Source: CALINF01 sp039980455 (lineage in GTDB: Bacteria; Pseudomonadota; Gammaproteobacteria; Pseudomonadales; Halieaceae). From it: a stretch of DNA of 64,000 nucleotides. How positions within the stretch are numbered: position 1 is the first letter of the stretch; each line of letters opens with the position of its first letter. The notes beneath the pieces are model-generated. The model was not told the DNA's origin, did not search any database, and saw only the letters and a program-made list of their open reading frames with translations. This document shows, piece after piece, positions 25,030 through 34,125 of the stretch. Where the stretch lies: positions 1,984,001-2,048,000 of the forward strand of contig JBDXCG010000003.1 of assembly GCA_039980455.1 (NCBI GenBank), written 5' to 3'. A program made the position numbers and the translations under genes.

Positions 25030-25416
25030 AATATTGGCCCCATAATCTACATAACTTTGATTTGAACAATTATGTACGTTTTTTGATTAACTCTTCAATG
25101 CAATTTTACACTAGGTTTAGCTTGAACCAAGTGTCATTTTATCAATATGCAATTTGCGCAGCATGCTTGCGTGAGATCTAGTTGAAGGCAAATTTCAGAG
25201 TGGTACAACCTGTTTTTCACAAAGTTTTCGAGGCCTATGCTGAGGCGTACGAGCCTCACTAAAGAAGGGCTCGAGATTGCGTCATCCGTATAAATATCAT
25301 TGATATGCAGACAGTCATTCTTCGTAGTTCCATCTAATCAGCTATGATAGCCACCTCGCTTACACTGCCACAGCGTACTAGAATCGCTGTACGTCAACGA
25401 TCAAGAGGAATCTAAA
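25030..25416. other. AT-rich divergent intergenic region
   Basis: These 387 bases hold no gene. A likely minus-strand promoter is TTGAAG-18-CATAAT (25098 to 25069). A small hairpin TGAGGC/GCCTCA lies at 25241-25258. The plus-strand ribosome site AGAGGAA just precedes the next gene. Confidence 0.5.
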
Positions 25417-25791
25417 ATGTCATCAGCGTCAGGTGTATTTGAAGTCACGCTAGAGCCACAGGGAGATGAATCTGCACCAGCGGGAAGAATGATGATCTCC
25501 AAGAGCTATTCGGGCGGCCTGGAAGGTAATGGCATCGGACAGATGATCAGCAAAAGAACAGAAGGTGGAGTATCAGTTTATGCCGCAGTTGAGGAGTTCG
25601 AGGGGGCGGTTAACGGTAAAGCTGGCGGATTTACACTCTTTCATCACGGCATGATGTCGGAGTCCGCACAAAGCCTGGAGGTTACTATCGTTAATGGCTC
25701 TGGGAGCGGAGAGCTGCAGGGCATTCAAGGGGACATGTCGATTACACAAGAAAACGGCGCTCACAGCTACGAGCTTCACTACACCTTGTAA
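25417..25791 (+). CDS. DUF3224 domain-containing protein
   Basis: A 124-residue cytoplasmic protein with no signal peptide. It has the features of DUF3224: an N-terminal GVFEVTLEPQ strand, then SYSGGLEGNGIGQMIS, YAAVEEFEGAVNGKAGGFTL and SGELQGIQGDMSI. The family is a small beta-barrel of unknown activity, structurally like allene oxide cyclase. AGAGGAATCTAAA precedes the ATG. It stands alone between the divergent outer-membrane gene and the convergent FadL-like gene. Confidence 0.85.
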   Translation: MSSASGVFEVTLEPQGDESAPAGRMMISKSYSGGLEGNGIGQMISKRTEGGVSVYAAVEEFEGAVNGKAGGFTLFHHGMMSESAQSLEVTIVNGSGSGELQGIQGDMSITQENGAHSYELHYTL

Positions 25792-25879
25792 GTATTGATA
25801 GGCTGGCGGGTTGATGAGAAGGCGTTGCCAGGCACACCAACCACGCTAAAAGCTCACTCATCAATCTGGCAGCTCCACC

Positions 25880-27097
25880 TCAGCGCCAGTGGTAGGAAAA
25901 ATCTATCGCCAATACATAGGGGTCTTCAAACTCCCCTGCTACACGACCCTTGATTGGATGAAACTCCGTATCGATCGGTGCACTGCCCGTATCGAGCAAG
26001 CTGACATTTACATCAAAGTCATCTCCGTTCTCACGAGCGAAGTTGATGCCCGCGCCGATGCCCCATATTTCATCGAGTGTAATACCAAATCCGCGCACGT
26101 CATCGTCAATCGGTTGCTCCAACCAAAGAGCACCGACTGAAGCCTTCATTGTTTCGTTTAAGGGCCAACTGACACCTGCCGTTATAGTAAAGAAATCGTT
26201 GTAGTCACTCTCGGGCACATTAATGTCATTGCCATGTAGATGAATCTCGGTAACGCCGAATTTGGAGAACTCGGTCCAAATAGTATCCACTGTCACTTCC
26301 AACTGATTGTCGAATTGGTGGAACAGGCCTGCGGCAATAATCTGTGGCACTCGATCGTCCAGGTTAATCGTCTCCCCTTGCAGACCATCAATAATTCCCG
26401 GCGGGCGCACCGCGTTACGAAAATCCAGCGTGGTATCCAACTCTGGATCAACCTCCGAACGGTAGACCAAGCCCACACGGGTAAACTCAGTAAATTCATA
26501 AAGTGCGCTAACGGTGTAACCCAGCCCCACACCATCGGAATCGCCTTTCAAACGGCCATCTCCTACTTCAGTATTAAAGGGATCATTATTGATTCGGGTT
26601 TTGATCGAGGAGTCGGCATACATCACTTGTATCCCCGCCGACACGCTCAATTTGTCTGTCATCTTATAGGCCAAAGAGGGCGTTAAGCCGACATAAACGA
26701 GGCTAAACGAATCAGTGTAGTAACGGCCAGCCCAGTTGGGGCCGTTCGATGCGCCGAATCCACTGGGCACATTCAGAGCAACTCCCGCAAACCACCGGTC
26801 ATCCAGCTGATGGGAGTAATTAATTAATGGAAGCATCTCGGGGTCTGAGTCTCTCGGGCTGCCGCCATCAACGGTAGTTCTATTCTCATCGACATCGAAC
26901 TTGGACCAACTCTTAATCAGAATGACCTCGGCGCCAAACTGCCTCCCTTCAAGGCGCGTCATTCCAGCCGGATTGAATCCAACCGTATCGGTATTATCCG
27001 CACTCGCGTTCAAACGTGAGGCTGCCGGGCCTGCAGCCTGGGAGAGTAAGGGTAACGACAGAATGGCTAGCGCCGCCGCTGTTTGAAATTTGATCAT
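25880..27097 (-). CDS. OmpP1/FadL/TodX family outer-membrane transporter
   Basis: About 405 residues. A signal peptide (IKFQTAAALAILSLPLLSQA) is followed by the family's N-terminal hatch sequence with DTVGFNPAGMTRLEG, the NPAG motif of FadL. The barrel part contains LGLVY-type strands and ends YHWR. Members carry long-chain fatty acids or other hydrophobic compounds across the outer membrane. ATG 27097 has AGGGAG upstream; the version from 27133 is less likely. It fits the many acyl-CoA enzymes elsewhere in the window. Confidence 0.87.
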   Translation of the reverse strand: MIKFQTAAALAILSLPLLSQAAGPAASRLNASADNTDTVGFNPAGMTRLEGRQFGAEVILIKSWSKFDVDENRTTVDGGSPRDSDPEMLPLINYSHQLDDRWFAGVALNVPSGFGASNGPNWAGRYYTDSFSLVYVGLTPSLAYKMTDKLSVSAGIQVMYADSSIKTRINNDPFNTEVGDGRLKGDSDGVGLGYTVSALYEFTEFTRVGLVYRSEVDPELDTTLDFRNAVRPPGIIDGLQGETINLDDRVPQIIAAGLFHQFDNQLEVTVDTIWTEFSKFGVTEIHLHGNDINVPESDYNDFFTITAGVSWPLNETMKASVGALWLEQPIDDDVRGFGITLDEIWGIGAGINFARENGDDFDVNVSLLDTGSAPIDTEFHPIKGRVAGEFEDPYVLAIDFSYHWR

Positions 27098-27186
27098 GTA
27101 AAAACTCCCTGAAACGAACCTAACTTTGACCATTCTGGCGGTCAGTTTTGCGCATCATAGCAGCACCGCCATCATTAGCGACGCAA

Positions 27187-27606
27187 CTATCTGTCTGGAA
27201 AATAGGCTCTTTGCACAATGGCAATAACGATCGCGGTGGTCCACCCGAACATGATGATGCCGGTTGCGGCCTGACATGAGGCTAATAGCCGCCAGCGCTC
27301 TTCCAGCACTATTTCTCCATATCCCAGCGTTGTAAATGTCACCATCGAGAAATAGGTCGCCGTTTCAAAACCCTCAATAGCCCCGAGGGCTATGTAGGCA
27401 CCCGCCCAAAGCAGCACCTCCAGAAGAGCCACCACAAACATCACCTGAATCACATAGCCCACCCAGAACAACTGGGGAAACCGCAACCTCTCTTTACTTT
27501 CTAAAGCATGAGCCCGCACGCCATGGGACGCTAGCACCATGCCGCCCGCATGCATGGCGGTAGTTATCATCATCAGTAAAATTGCTATGACTATGTTGAG
27601 TAGCAT
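27187..27606 (-). CDS. Two-helix potassium channel family protein
   Basis: A 139-residue membrane protein. Hydrophobic segments flank a pore loop with the selectivity filter TTLGYGE, preceded by YFSMVTF. A first helix lies at about 3-25 and others at about 50-75 and 110-130. There is no regulatory RCK domain, so it forms a minimal ion channel subunit. It is the last gene in the antiporter/channel group: its start is about 20 bases from the antiporter stop, indicating co-transcription. Potassium selectivity is inferred from GYG. Confidence 0.83.
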   Translation of the reverse strand: MLLNIVIAILLMMITTAMHAGGMVLASHGVRAHALESKERLRFPQLFWVGYVIQVMFVVALLEVLLWAGAYIALGAIEGFETATYFSMVTFTTLGYGEIVLEERWRLLASCQAATGIIMFGWTTAIVIAIVQRAYFPDR

Positions 27607-27625
27607 GTCGGTATAACTCCTAGGC

Positions 27626-28852
27626 CTACTTTTCTACAGTTGTGCTCTGGCCGGATCGCTTCAGGCGATCAGCAAGCACTCCAACGAGTGGGTTCGCACT
27701 AACGCCGTGGCAAACAACACTCAGGAACACGGTACAAACCACGGTCATCCCAATAATCTCACCACCGGGTAAGTCAGCACTTAGCACAATAACGCCAAAC
27801 ACAATACTCGCCAGCCCGCGGGGGCCAAACCAGCCTGCGAACAACCTTTCATCAACACGCAGTTGAGTGCCGTAGAGCGACAGGAATACGGGAAGCATTC
27901 TTATCACCGTAAGGCTAAGTACCGAGTACACCACTACCTGCCACGTGAGTGCCTCAAACGAAGTTCCAACAATGATTGCACCGAATGCAACCCAAGTCAG
28001 TAGCGACATGGTGTCGCCCGTGCCCTCTGCGGCCAAGAGTAGTTTGTGTTTATGCTCTCGCACCATCCATCCGAACAACATCCCGCCTGAGAATGCCGCG
28101 ATAAAACCGCTCCCCCCAAGCCATTGGGCTGCCGCAAAAGACATTGTTGCCAGGGCGACCACAGGTAGCTGTCGCCAAGTCTTGGTCATAAAACCTCGGA
28201 CTCCCAATGTCTTCACCAGCACACTGCCGATGGCTGCCAGCGTTAGGCCAACAGCCAGCCCGATGCCTATCTCCTCTACCACCAACTCCAGCGCTAGCAT
28301 CATGGTGCCATGGTCACCACTTTGTCCCTGAGCTAACGCAAGAAATACGAATAAAATGGGCACACAAATGCCGTCATTTAGACCGCTTTCCACATTCAAC
28401 CCCTGCCGCAGATCATCAGGGACCGACTCATTTGTGACTACCGCCTTACCCAGTGCGGCATCTGTTGGTGCCAGCATGGTGGCAATAATCGCGATTTCAA
28501 ATACGGTGAGACTGTCAAAGAGAAGTAACCCGGTGCCATAGCCAAGCAGAATCGTTAAAGGCAAGCCAATCAGCAAAAGACGTCTAGGCAGGACGATACG
28601 TTGCCTCAGTACACCAAGATCGGCACCGGCGGCATCCGTGAACAACACCATGGCAAGAGTCACCTCGGCAAGCAGCCGTAGGCCTTCAGAATCCAGCGAT
28701 AGCTGCAGCCAACCCAACGCTAGTGGGCCCGCCAAAAAACCGAACAGCACAAAAACCAATGCACCATTTATAGGCGTGCGCTCAAGCCCACCGCTGACAA
28801 CACTGTAGAGAAATACAAAGCCCGCAAGAATAGCCAAATTTTCGTATATCAC
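27626..28852 (-). CDS. Cation/H+ antiporter (CPA1/NhaP-like)
   Basis: A 408-residue protein with about 12 membrane helices. Core motifs are TMLAPTDAALGKAVVTN and LNVESGLNDGICVPI, the crossing helices with the ion-binding Asn-Asp of CPA1 exchangers, and AGWFGPRGLASIVFG near the C-terminus. It should exchange Na+ or K+ for protons and serve pH and salt balance. It sits upstream of the K+ channel gene and downstream of the large mechanosensitive channel, all on the same strand, which suggests a shared osmotic role. Confidence 0.85.
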   Translation of the reverse strand: MIYENLAILAGFVFLYSVVSGGLERTPINGALVFVLFGFLAGPLALGWLQLSLDSEGLRLLAEVTLAMVLFTDAAGADLGVLRQRIVLPRRLLLIGLPLTILLGYGTGLLLFDSLTVFEIAIIATMLAPTDAALGKAVVTNESVPDDLRQGLNVESGLNDGICVPILFVFLALAQGQSGDHGTMMLALELVVEEIGIGLAVGLTLAAIGSVLVKTLGVRGFMTKTWRQLPVVALATMSFAAAQWLGGSGFIAAFSGGMLFGWMVREHKHKLLLAAEGTGDTMSLLTWVAFGAIIVGTSFEALTWQVVVYSVLSLTVIRMLPVFLSLYGTQLRVDERLFAGWFGPRGLASIVFGVIVLSADLPGGEIIGMTVVCTVFLSVVCHGVSANPLVGVLADRLKRSGQSTTVEK

Positions 28853-28911
28853 GCGTTTTCTCCTAGAAAATTTTCCCGAGAACCTGTTTAGGTTACGCCA
28901 TACCCTAATAC

Positions 28912-31900
28912 TCAGCTATTACTTTTGTCATCCGACGCACTCTGCCGAGCGTCATCGATGCTAACCTGCAGAGGCCCCGTTGTGTTGAGGTGCAAGTCGC
29001 GCTGAGGAAATGCGATCACTATGCCGGCCTCAACAAACTTCTGATTGATCGCTTTATGTAGTTCGCTAATGGTAGACAATCGAAACTGCAGATCCTGAAT
29101 ATACGCTCGTAACCTAAACGTCAGAGCGTTGTCACCAAACTCTTCAAAACTGACAAAGGGAGCCGGGTCTGAGACCACCAGATCGTTCTCGTGTGCTGCC
29201 TCATACATCAGCGCCTGTACAGCTTCAACATTCGACCCGTAGGCAACCCCCACAACCACCATGACGCGCGATACTTCGTCGGATAACGACCAGTTGAGCA
29301 CTCTTGCGGTAATCAGTTCCTTATTCGGCACAAGGAGCTCTCTTCGATCCCATGTTCGAATCGTCGTTGCTCGAATACGGATCTTTGTCACTACGCCCTC
29401 TGTCTCCCCTACGGTCACTACGTCCCCCACGCGAACAGGACGCTCAAACAGGATAATCAGACCACTGATAAAGTTTGCCACTATTTCTTGCAGACCAAAG
29501 CCTATACCCACGCTGAGCGCTGCCACTAGCCATTGCAACTGAGACCACTGTGCACCAATGGTATTGGCCACGAGCAGTACACCAAAAACAACCAAGGCAT
29601 ATTTCGTGAGTACAACAGCCGCGTACCGGCTACCCGCTGAAACGTCGAAGCGACGTTGTAGAATGACCTCCATAAGAGCAGGCAAGCGGGCCATGACAAC
29701 ACCAATACCGAGGATGTAGAACCCTGCCTCAAACAAATCGCCGAGCGAGATTGGAGAGCGGACTTCCTCGCCGTTTACGATGGCCGTTTGGTACCACAGG
29801 TGAACACTGTCAAATATGCGCAGCGCCGGTAATAGAGGCGACCAGATAAAGTAAAGCGCGGCCAAGCCTGCAACAATTGTCAGAATATTCACGAGACCGT
29901 GGATGTCATCGCTGATTGTTTCTATGTCCAGCTCTGGCTCTTCCACAGCGAGATCATCATTTTCACCGGCCGCAGCACTCGCTGCATCATCGTCGACCGC
30001 TACGTCTTTGGAGTCCGACTGCTCAGCTGCGTCTACAGCCGCCCTAAGCGCGTACTGAGACGTGGTAAGTCGTAACCCACGCAGTGCGAGAGCCTGTAAT
30101 AGAACAAGAACAAGCGCCGCCCACAGCGTTGAGACGTACATCAGAGAAAGCGTTAGAACAGAGTACAAATACCCCATCAGCGGGAGAGTTGATAGTAGGA
30201 GTGGTGTGGCGACAAGCAACAGAAATCCCGAGCAGTAGCCGATTAAAATTGCCACCGATTGTTCGCCCAAGCGCCAGTGGGAGAAGACACCACGCGTTGG
30301 ATGGAGTATGCGAAGAAAGAACAGCACGAGGGCACCGTAACCAGCCACAAATGCAAGCCTGGTAATCAGGCCGCCGGTGTCCGCGTCATTTATGTCCATC
30401 GACAAGCGCAGCACTATCAGTGCGGGTATGTAGACTCTTGTGAGACTTTTCAATGCCGGACGCAAGACCCTGAGACTGCGCTTACGCCAGCGAAAATGCA
30501 CCGAAGCCAGCCCCCTGGGCATGCAGACAACACTCAGCAGGCCAAGAATGTATAGGTTTCCGGCAACGCGCATGAGAGATCCGCCCACCGCACTGTAAAC
30601 CGGCTCGATCTCAGCGGGTATCCTGTTTAACTGCCAACCCACAATGGCCAATAGCAAGGGTATTGGTGCTGCCACGATCAGAGTCAAGAAAAACGCTTTC
30701 ACCGTGAGCGAGAAACTATCCGTCTCAGACCTGTTTACTTTCAGGGAAATGTCTTCTAACACTGCAATGGCTGACCGCCGCCGCCAAACGAGCCCGATAA
30801 CAACTAGCAGTGCGAGCCAGGCAGTAGGCGACTTTGCTATCTGCGTCAGGAATGCATCTAAGAGGCTCGACCATATAGCAGGCGAAAGTAACTGTTTTAC
30901 CTCTTTGGGTAGCGCGCGAAAATCCGAAGGTCTGGTGGGATGCACGCTACCCAGCCACAACAAGTTTTCGTCTAGAAATTCTTTGTAGGACGCTATCTCA
31001 GCCATGAGCTCGCGTTCTGCGCCATCTAGCTCTCGCAAGCGATTCAGGTACAGCTCGTCATCCGCCAACGCTTTATCAAGTAGTTCACTCCGGTGTTCCA
31101 ACAGCTCCCGGAGCTGTTCTTCCAACTCCTGAGAGCCAGGATTTGTCAGCCGTGCGTTGTACCGCTCGAGAACTTGATCAACATCTCCTAAGCGCCTTAA
31201 CTCCTCCCGATGCCTCAAATTGCGCACGACCACGGCGTCGATTTCACGTTTTCGCGCGCGTGACCTGTCACGGTATTGTCGAGCATCGGGCAGTGAGCTG
31301 CGATGAGCCACCAACACCTCACCCAAGCCTTCACTCCTGCCGCTTCCTTCGACTGCCTCACGCGCATCGGTTGAGTCGGCGTCTATTCTAGTGGTCAGCT
31401 TCTCTGCTAGCAGATTGGCCTTGTCGAGCTCGTCGAGTCGCGCGGCCGTCTCATTCAGATCATTAGTGAGCTCGGCATTCCGCTCAGCCAGCTCAATCAG
31501 CAACGGGTCAGACCCTATCGTATCCTTACGTACCTGCTCAGCTGTTTCATTCGCCTCGGCCGCCTCCTGCTGACGCCTACGGTTGACGAGCGTACTAAGC
31601 GCTTCTAATCGCGTTTCAATCTGAGTGAGCCTGATATCCTCCTGCTCACTTTGCGCCTCCAAGAGATCTCTACGGACGCCCTGGCTATTCAACTCTTCGT
31701 TAAGCGCTTTGATTTCTGCGGCAAGTGCAGCAACTTCGGTTTGCAAAACCCAGCGCCTTGCCTCGTTCAGCGACTGGTCTTCGGCGGGGTCCATAGGCAC
31801 CCGCAGTTGGGCGGCAGCCTCCTCTTGCTGCTGTGAAAGTTCCAGTAAGCGTTGACGTATTACCGTTGGTCTACTTTCTTCATCCAAAAGCCGTCTGCTG

Positions 31901-32370
31901 AAATTCTCAGTGCGTGCTTTGGACGCGGCAAGTGCGGCTCGCTCATCCTGTAAGTATCGATCGAGCTCCCTGAGCGGCATATCCAGATCGACTTCCAGCG
32001 CTGCTAGCGTGACGAGTGGATCGGCGTCTTTTTCCTGCTCAATCTTCTCCCGGGTTATTCGCGTCTGCTCTGGAGCAGACACGTTGGCGTCTCGGAACGA
32101 TTCAGCCAGCTCAGCGTTTCGATTGATTTTCTGAAGATTACTTTGAGCACTGCGCAATAAAGTCAGTAATTTCGCACTCTCTTCTTCAGAAAGATCGCCA
32201 TTCTCTGCCGCATCGATTCGTGCTTCAAGCAACTGAGGAGAAACCAGGGACGCACGTGATATCTCATCTGTCGCTTCCTGTGCATTAGCTACAGCACCGT
32301 TGAACACAATCAAACTTAAGAGGAAAACGAATAGGGAAATTGGAGAAATGAGTAAGGGAATCTTAGGCAC
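28912..32370 (-). CDS. MscK/KefA-like mechanosensitive ion channel
   Basis: An 1152-residue protein with the architecture of large MscS-type channels. A signal peptide ends in VANA. A periplasmic, charged, coiled-coil-rich region spans roughly residues 30-480. About 8-11 membrane helices follow, then the MscS core with FGLQEIVANFISGLIILFER and VGDVVTVGETEGVVTKI, and a cytoplasmic vestibule ending before the acidic tail SASDDKS. It would release solutes on hypo-osmotic shock; K+ regulation as in MscK is not shown. A 40-residue acidic insert (DVAVDDDAASAAAGENDDLA) lies in a loop between membrane helices. The divergent patatin gene starts about 300 bases away. Confidence 0.87.
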   Translation of the reverse strand: MPKIPLLISPISLFVFLLSLIVFNGAVANAQEATDEISRASLVSPQLLEARIDAAENGDLSEEESAKLLTLLRSAQSNLQKINRNAELAESFRDANVSAPEQTRITREKIEQEKDADPLVTLAALEVDLDMPLRELDRYLQDERAALAASKARTENFSRRLLDEESRPTVIRQRLLELSQQQEEAAAQLRVPMDPAEDQSLNEARRWVLQTEVAALAAEIKALNEELNSQGVRRDLLEAQSEQEDIRLTQIETRLEALSTLVNRRRQQEAAEANETAEQVRKDTIGSDPLLIELAERNAELTNDLNETAARLDELDKANLLAEKLTTRIDADSTDAREAVEGSGRSEGLGEVLVAHRSSLPDARQYRDRSRARKREIDAVVVRNLRHREELRRLGDVDQVLERYNARLTNPGSQELEEQLRELLEHRSELLDKALADDELYLNRLRELDGAERELMAEIASYKEFLDENLLWLGSVHPTRPSDFRALPKEVKQLLSPAIWSSLLDAFLTQIAKSPTAWLALLVVIGLVWRRRSAIAVLEDISLKVNRSETDSFSLTVKAFFLTLIVAAPIPLLLAIVGWQLNRIPAEIEPVYSAVGGSLMRVAGNLYILGLLSVVCMPRGLASVHFRWRKRSLRVLRPALKSLTRVYIPALIVLRLSMDINDADTGGLITRLAFVAGYGALVLFFLRILHPTRGVFSHWRLGEQSVAILIGYCSGFLLLVATPLLLSTLPLMGYLYSVLTLSLMYVSTLWAALVLVLLQALALRGLRLTTSQYALRAAVDAAEQSDSKDVAVDDDAASAAAGENDDLAVEEPELDIETISDDIHGLVNILTIVAGLAALYFIWSPLLPALRIFDSVHLWYQTAIVNGEEVRSPISLGDLFEAGFYILGIGVVMARLPALMEVILQRRFDVSAGSRYAAVVLTKYALVVFGVLLVANTIGAQWSQLQWLVAALSVGIGFGLQEIVANFISGLIILFERPVRVGDVVTVGETEGVVTKIRIRATTIRTWDRRELLVPNKELITARVLNWSLSDEVSRVMVVVGVAYGSNVEAVQALMYEAAHENDLVVSDPAPFVSFEEFGDNALTFRLRAYIQDLQFRLSTISELHKAINQKFVEAGIVIAFPQRDLHLNTTGPLQVSIDDARQSASDDKSNS

Positions 32371-32665
32371 GCAGAGATCTCACTTAGCGAATTAATAAGG
32401 TGTCATCGAACGCAAAAGCAGCTAATGCAGAATCTATCCGCGGCAAGAGTCAACGACTACACCATAAACTCTTCACATTTTAGCATTAAAACCGCTGTCA
32501 TTTTGGATTATGCAGTCGATGAGTCGCGTAAATTTTTTGCCGCAGCAATTTCTATGAGCACCTCTGCAGCAAATAAACTAAGCTGGTAGCATGTAGTAAA
32601 GCAATACTTAGATAGAGCACGTCTGACAGAGAACAGAACACCAAGTGGGTATGGGGGCATTATTC

Positions 32666-34006
32666 ATGGGGAGTTACTTGCGTCTGGGATTGTTGGTTAT
32701 CCTGATTTCAGGCTGCGCATCTCACGGAGTAGTGGACAACACAAGCAGCGCTGGAGTGGATAACACCGACGCCTACTCAATCGAATCGTTTTTCAGGAAT
32801 TGGCGTAAAAGTGAAAATGCCTTGATGGTCGCGTTTTCTGGTGGTGGAACCAGAGCATCCGCGCTTTCCTACGGCGTATTGAAGGAGCTTCGCGATACTC
32901 CCATATCGCTGTCGGGGGACAAGACTAGGCTTCTGGATGATATTCACGTTATCAGCTCAGTGTCTGGAGGCAGCTTTACCTCCGCCTACTATGGACTACA
33001 TGGAGACCGCATTTTTGATGACTTCGAGAGCGCATTCCTACGTAAAAATGTCCAGGGGGATCTTCTTCGAGGCCTGCTGAACCCATTGCGCTGGCTCAGT
33101 GGCAGAGGTCGCACGGAGATGGCTGTCGAGGAGTACGAAGAAAACGTTTTTGCGGACGCAACTTACGCCGATATGCGTAGAGATGATGCGCCCCTCATTC
33201 TGATAAATTCAACTGATTTGAGCACTGGCGTCCGCTTTTCCTTTGTTCAAGAGTATTTCAATCTGCTGTGCTCAGACCTGTCGACATTTCCTGTCGCCAG
33301 AGCCGTCACCGCCTCTTCAGCTGTGCCAATAGTGTTTGAACCCGTAGTGGTGAAAAATTATCCAGACTGTGGCACAACCCGCCCCAGCTGGGAAAAGAAC
33401 CTCTCCAGCGCAGCATTGAGAGACCCCGATATAGCTTTGATCGACGAGGGCCTGCGCCAGTATTTTGATCGCCAAAAAATTCAGTACTCACACTTTGTTG
33501 ATGGCGGTATTACCGACAACTTGGGTCTACGTGCCATTCACGAGATTGTAGAAGTAAACGGCGGGATCAACAAAATGTTGATAAAAGGTGGGCGCGAACT
33601 GGTACCCAAACGCATCGCTATTATTTCGGTTGACGCATCGGTCGACAAATCGAGGGATTTGGCACTAACCGACGAATACCCAAAAATCTCGGACACTATT
33701 TCCGCGGTGAGCTCAGTGCAGCTGCACCGTTACAATGTAGCCACAACCGAGTTAATGCAGAGGAGTCTAGATAAGTGGTCACAGGCTCTGTCCACTCCAG
33801 AAGCGCCAGTTAAGGCCTATTTCATCCGCCTAAACTTTTCGTCAATTACGGATCCCCAGCACAGAGCGTTCTTCAACACGGTTCCAACCAGCTTCGACTT
33901 GACCGACGAACAAGTCGATCGCCTTATCGAGGCCGGTGGCAGGTTGCTGCGAGAAAACCCGGAGTATCGCCGCCTGCTGGCCGACCTCAAAAAAGATGAA
34001 TCATAG
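32666..34006 (+). CDS. Patatin-like phospholipase, lipoprotein
   Basis: About 446 residues. A lipoprotein signal GLLVILISGC ends at a lipid-modified Cys. The patatin fold is shown by the oxyanion motif FSGGGTRASA, the nucleophile segment ISSVSGGSFTSAYYG (Ser in S-V-S-G-G rather than the classic G-x-S-x-G) and the DGG dyad FVDGGITDNLG. It should cleave acyl esters of phospholipids at the cell envelope. ATG 32666 is favoured as it directly starts the signal and follows a G5 stretch; GTG 32645 and ATG 32651 are alternatives in the same frame. It is followed 119 bases later by the DcaP-like porin gene. Confidence 0.83.
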   Translation: MGSYLRLGLLVILISGCASHGVVDNTSSAGVDNTDAYSIESFFRNWRKSENALMVAFSGGGTRASALSYGVLKELRDTPISLSGDKTRLLDDIHVISSVSGGSFTSAYYGLHGDRIFDDFESAFLRKNVQGDLLRGLLNPLRWLSGRGRTEMAVEEYEENVFADATYADMRRDDAPLILINSTDLSTGVRFSFVQEYFNLLCSDLSTFPVARAVTASSAVPIVFEPVVVKNYPDCGTTRPSWEKNLSSAALRDPDIALIDEGLRQYFDRQKIQYSHFVDGGITDNLGLRAIHEIVEVNGGINKMLIKGGRELVPKRIAIISVDASVDKSRDLALTDEYPKISDTISAVSSVQLHRYNVATTELMQRSLDKWSQALSTPEAPVKAYFIRLNFSSITDPQHRAFFNTVPTSFDLTDEQVDRLIEAGGRLLRENPEYRRLLADLKKDES

Positions 34007-34125
34007 AGCAGAGCAAGGTAGAATTCTTCTTACCAACGTTCGACTCACCGCGCAATTCAAAGGCATTTACCATTGGCTCATGCACGAACAAAACTGACTT
34101 ACACCAAGCCACTAAAGGTCATCGG

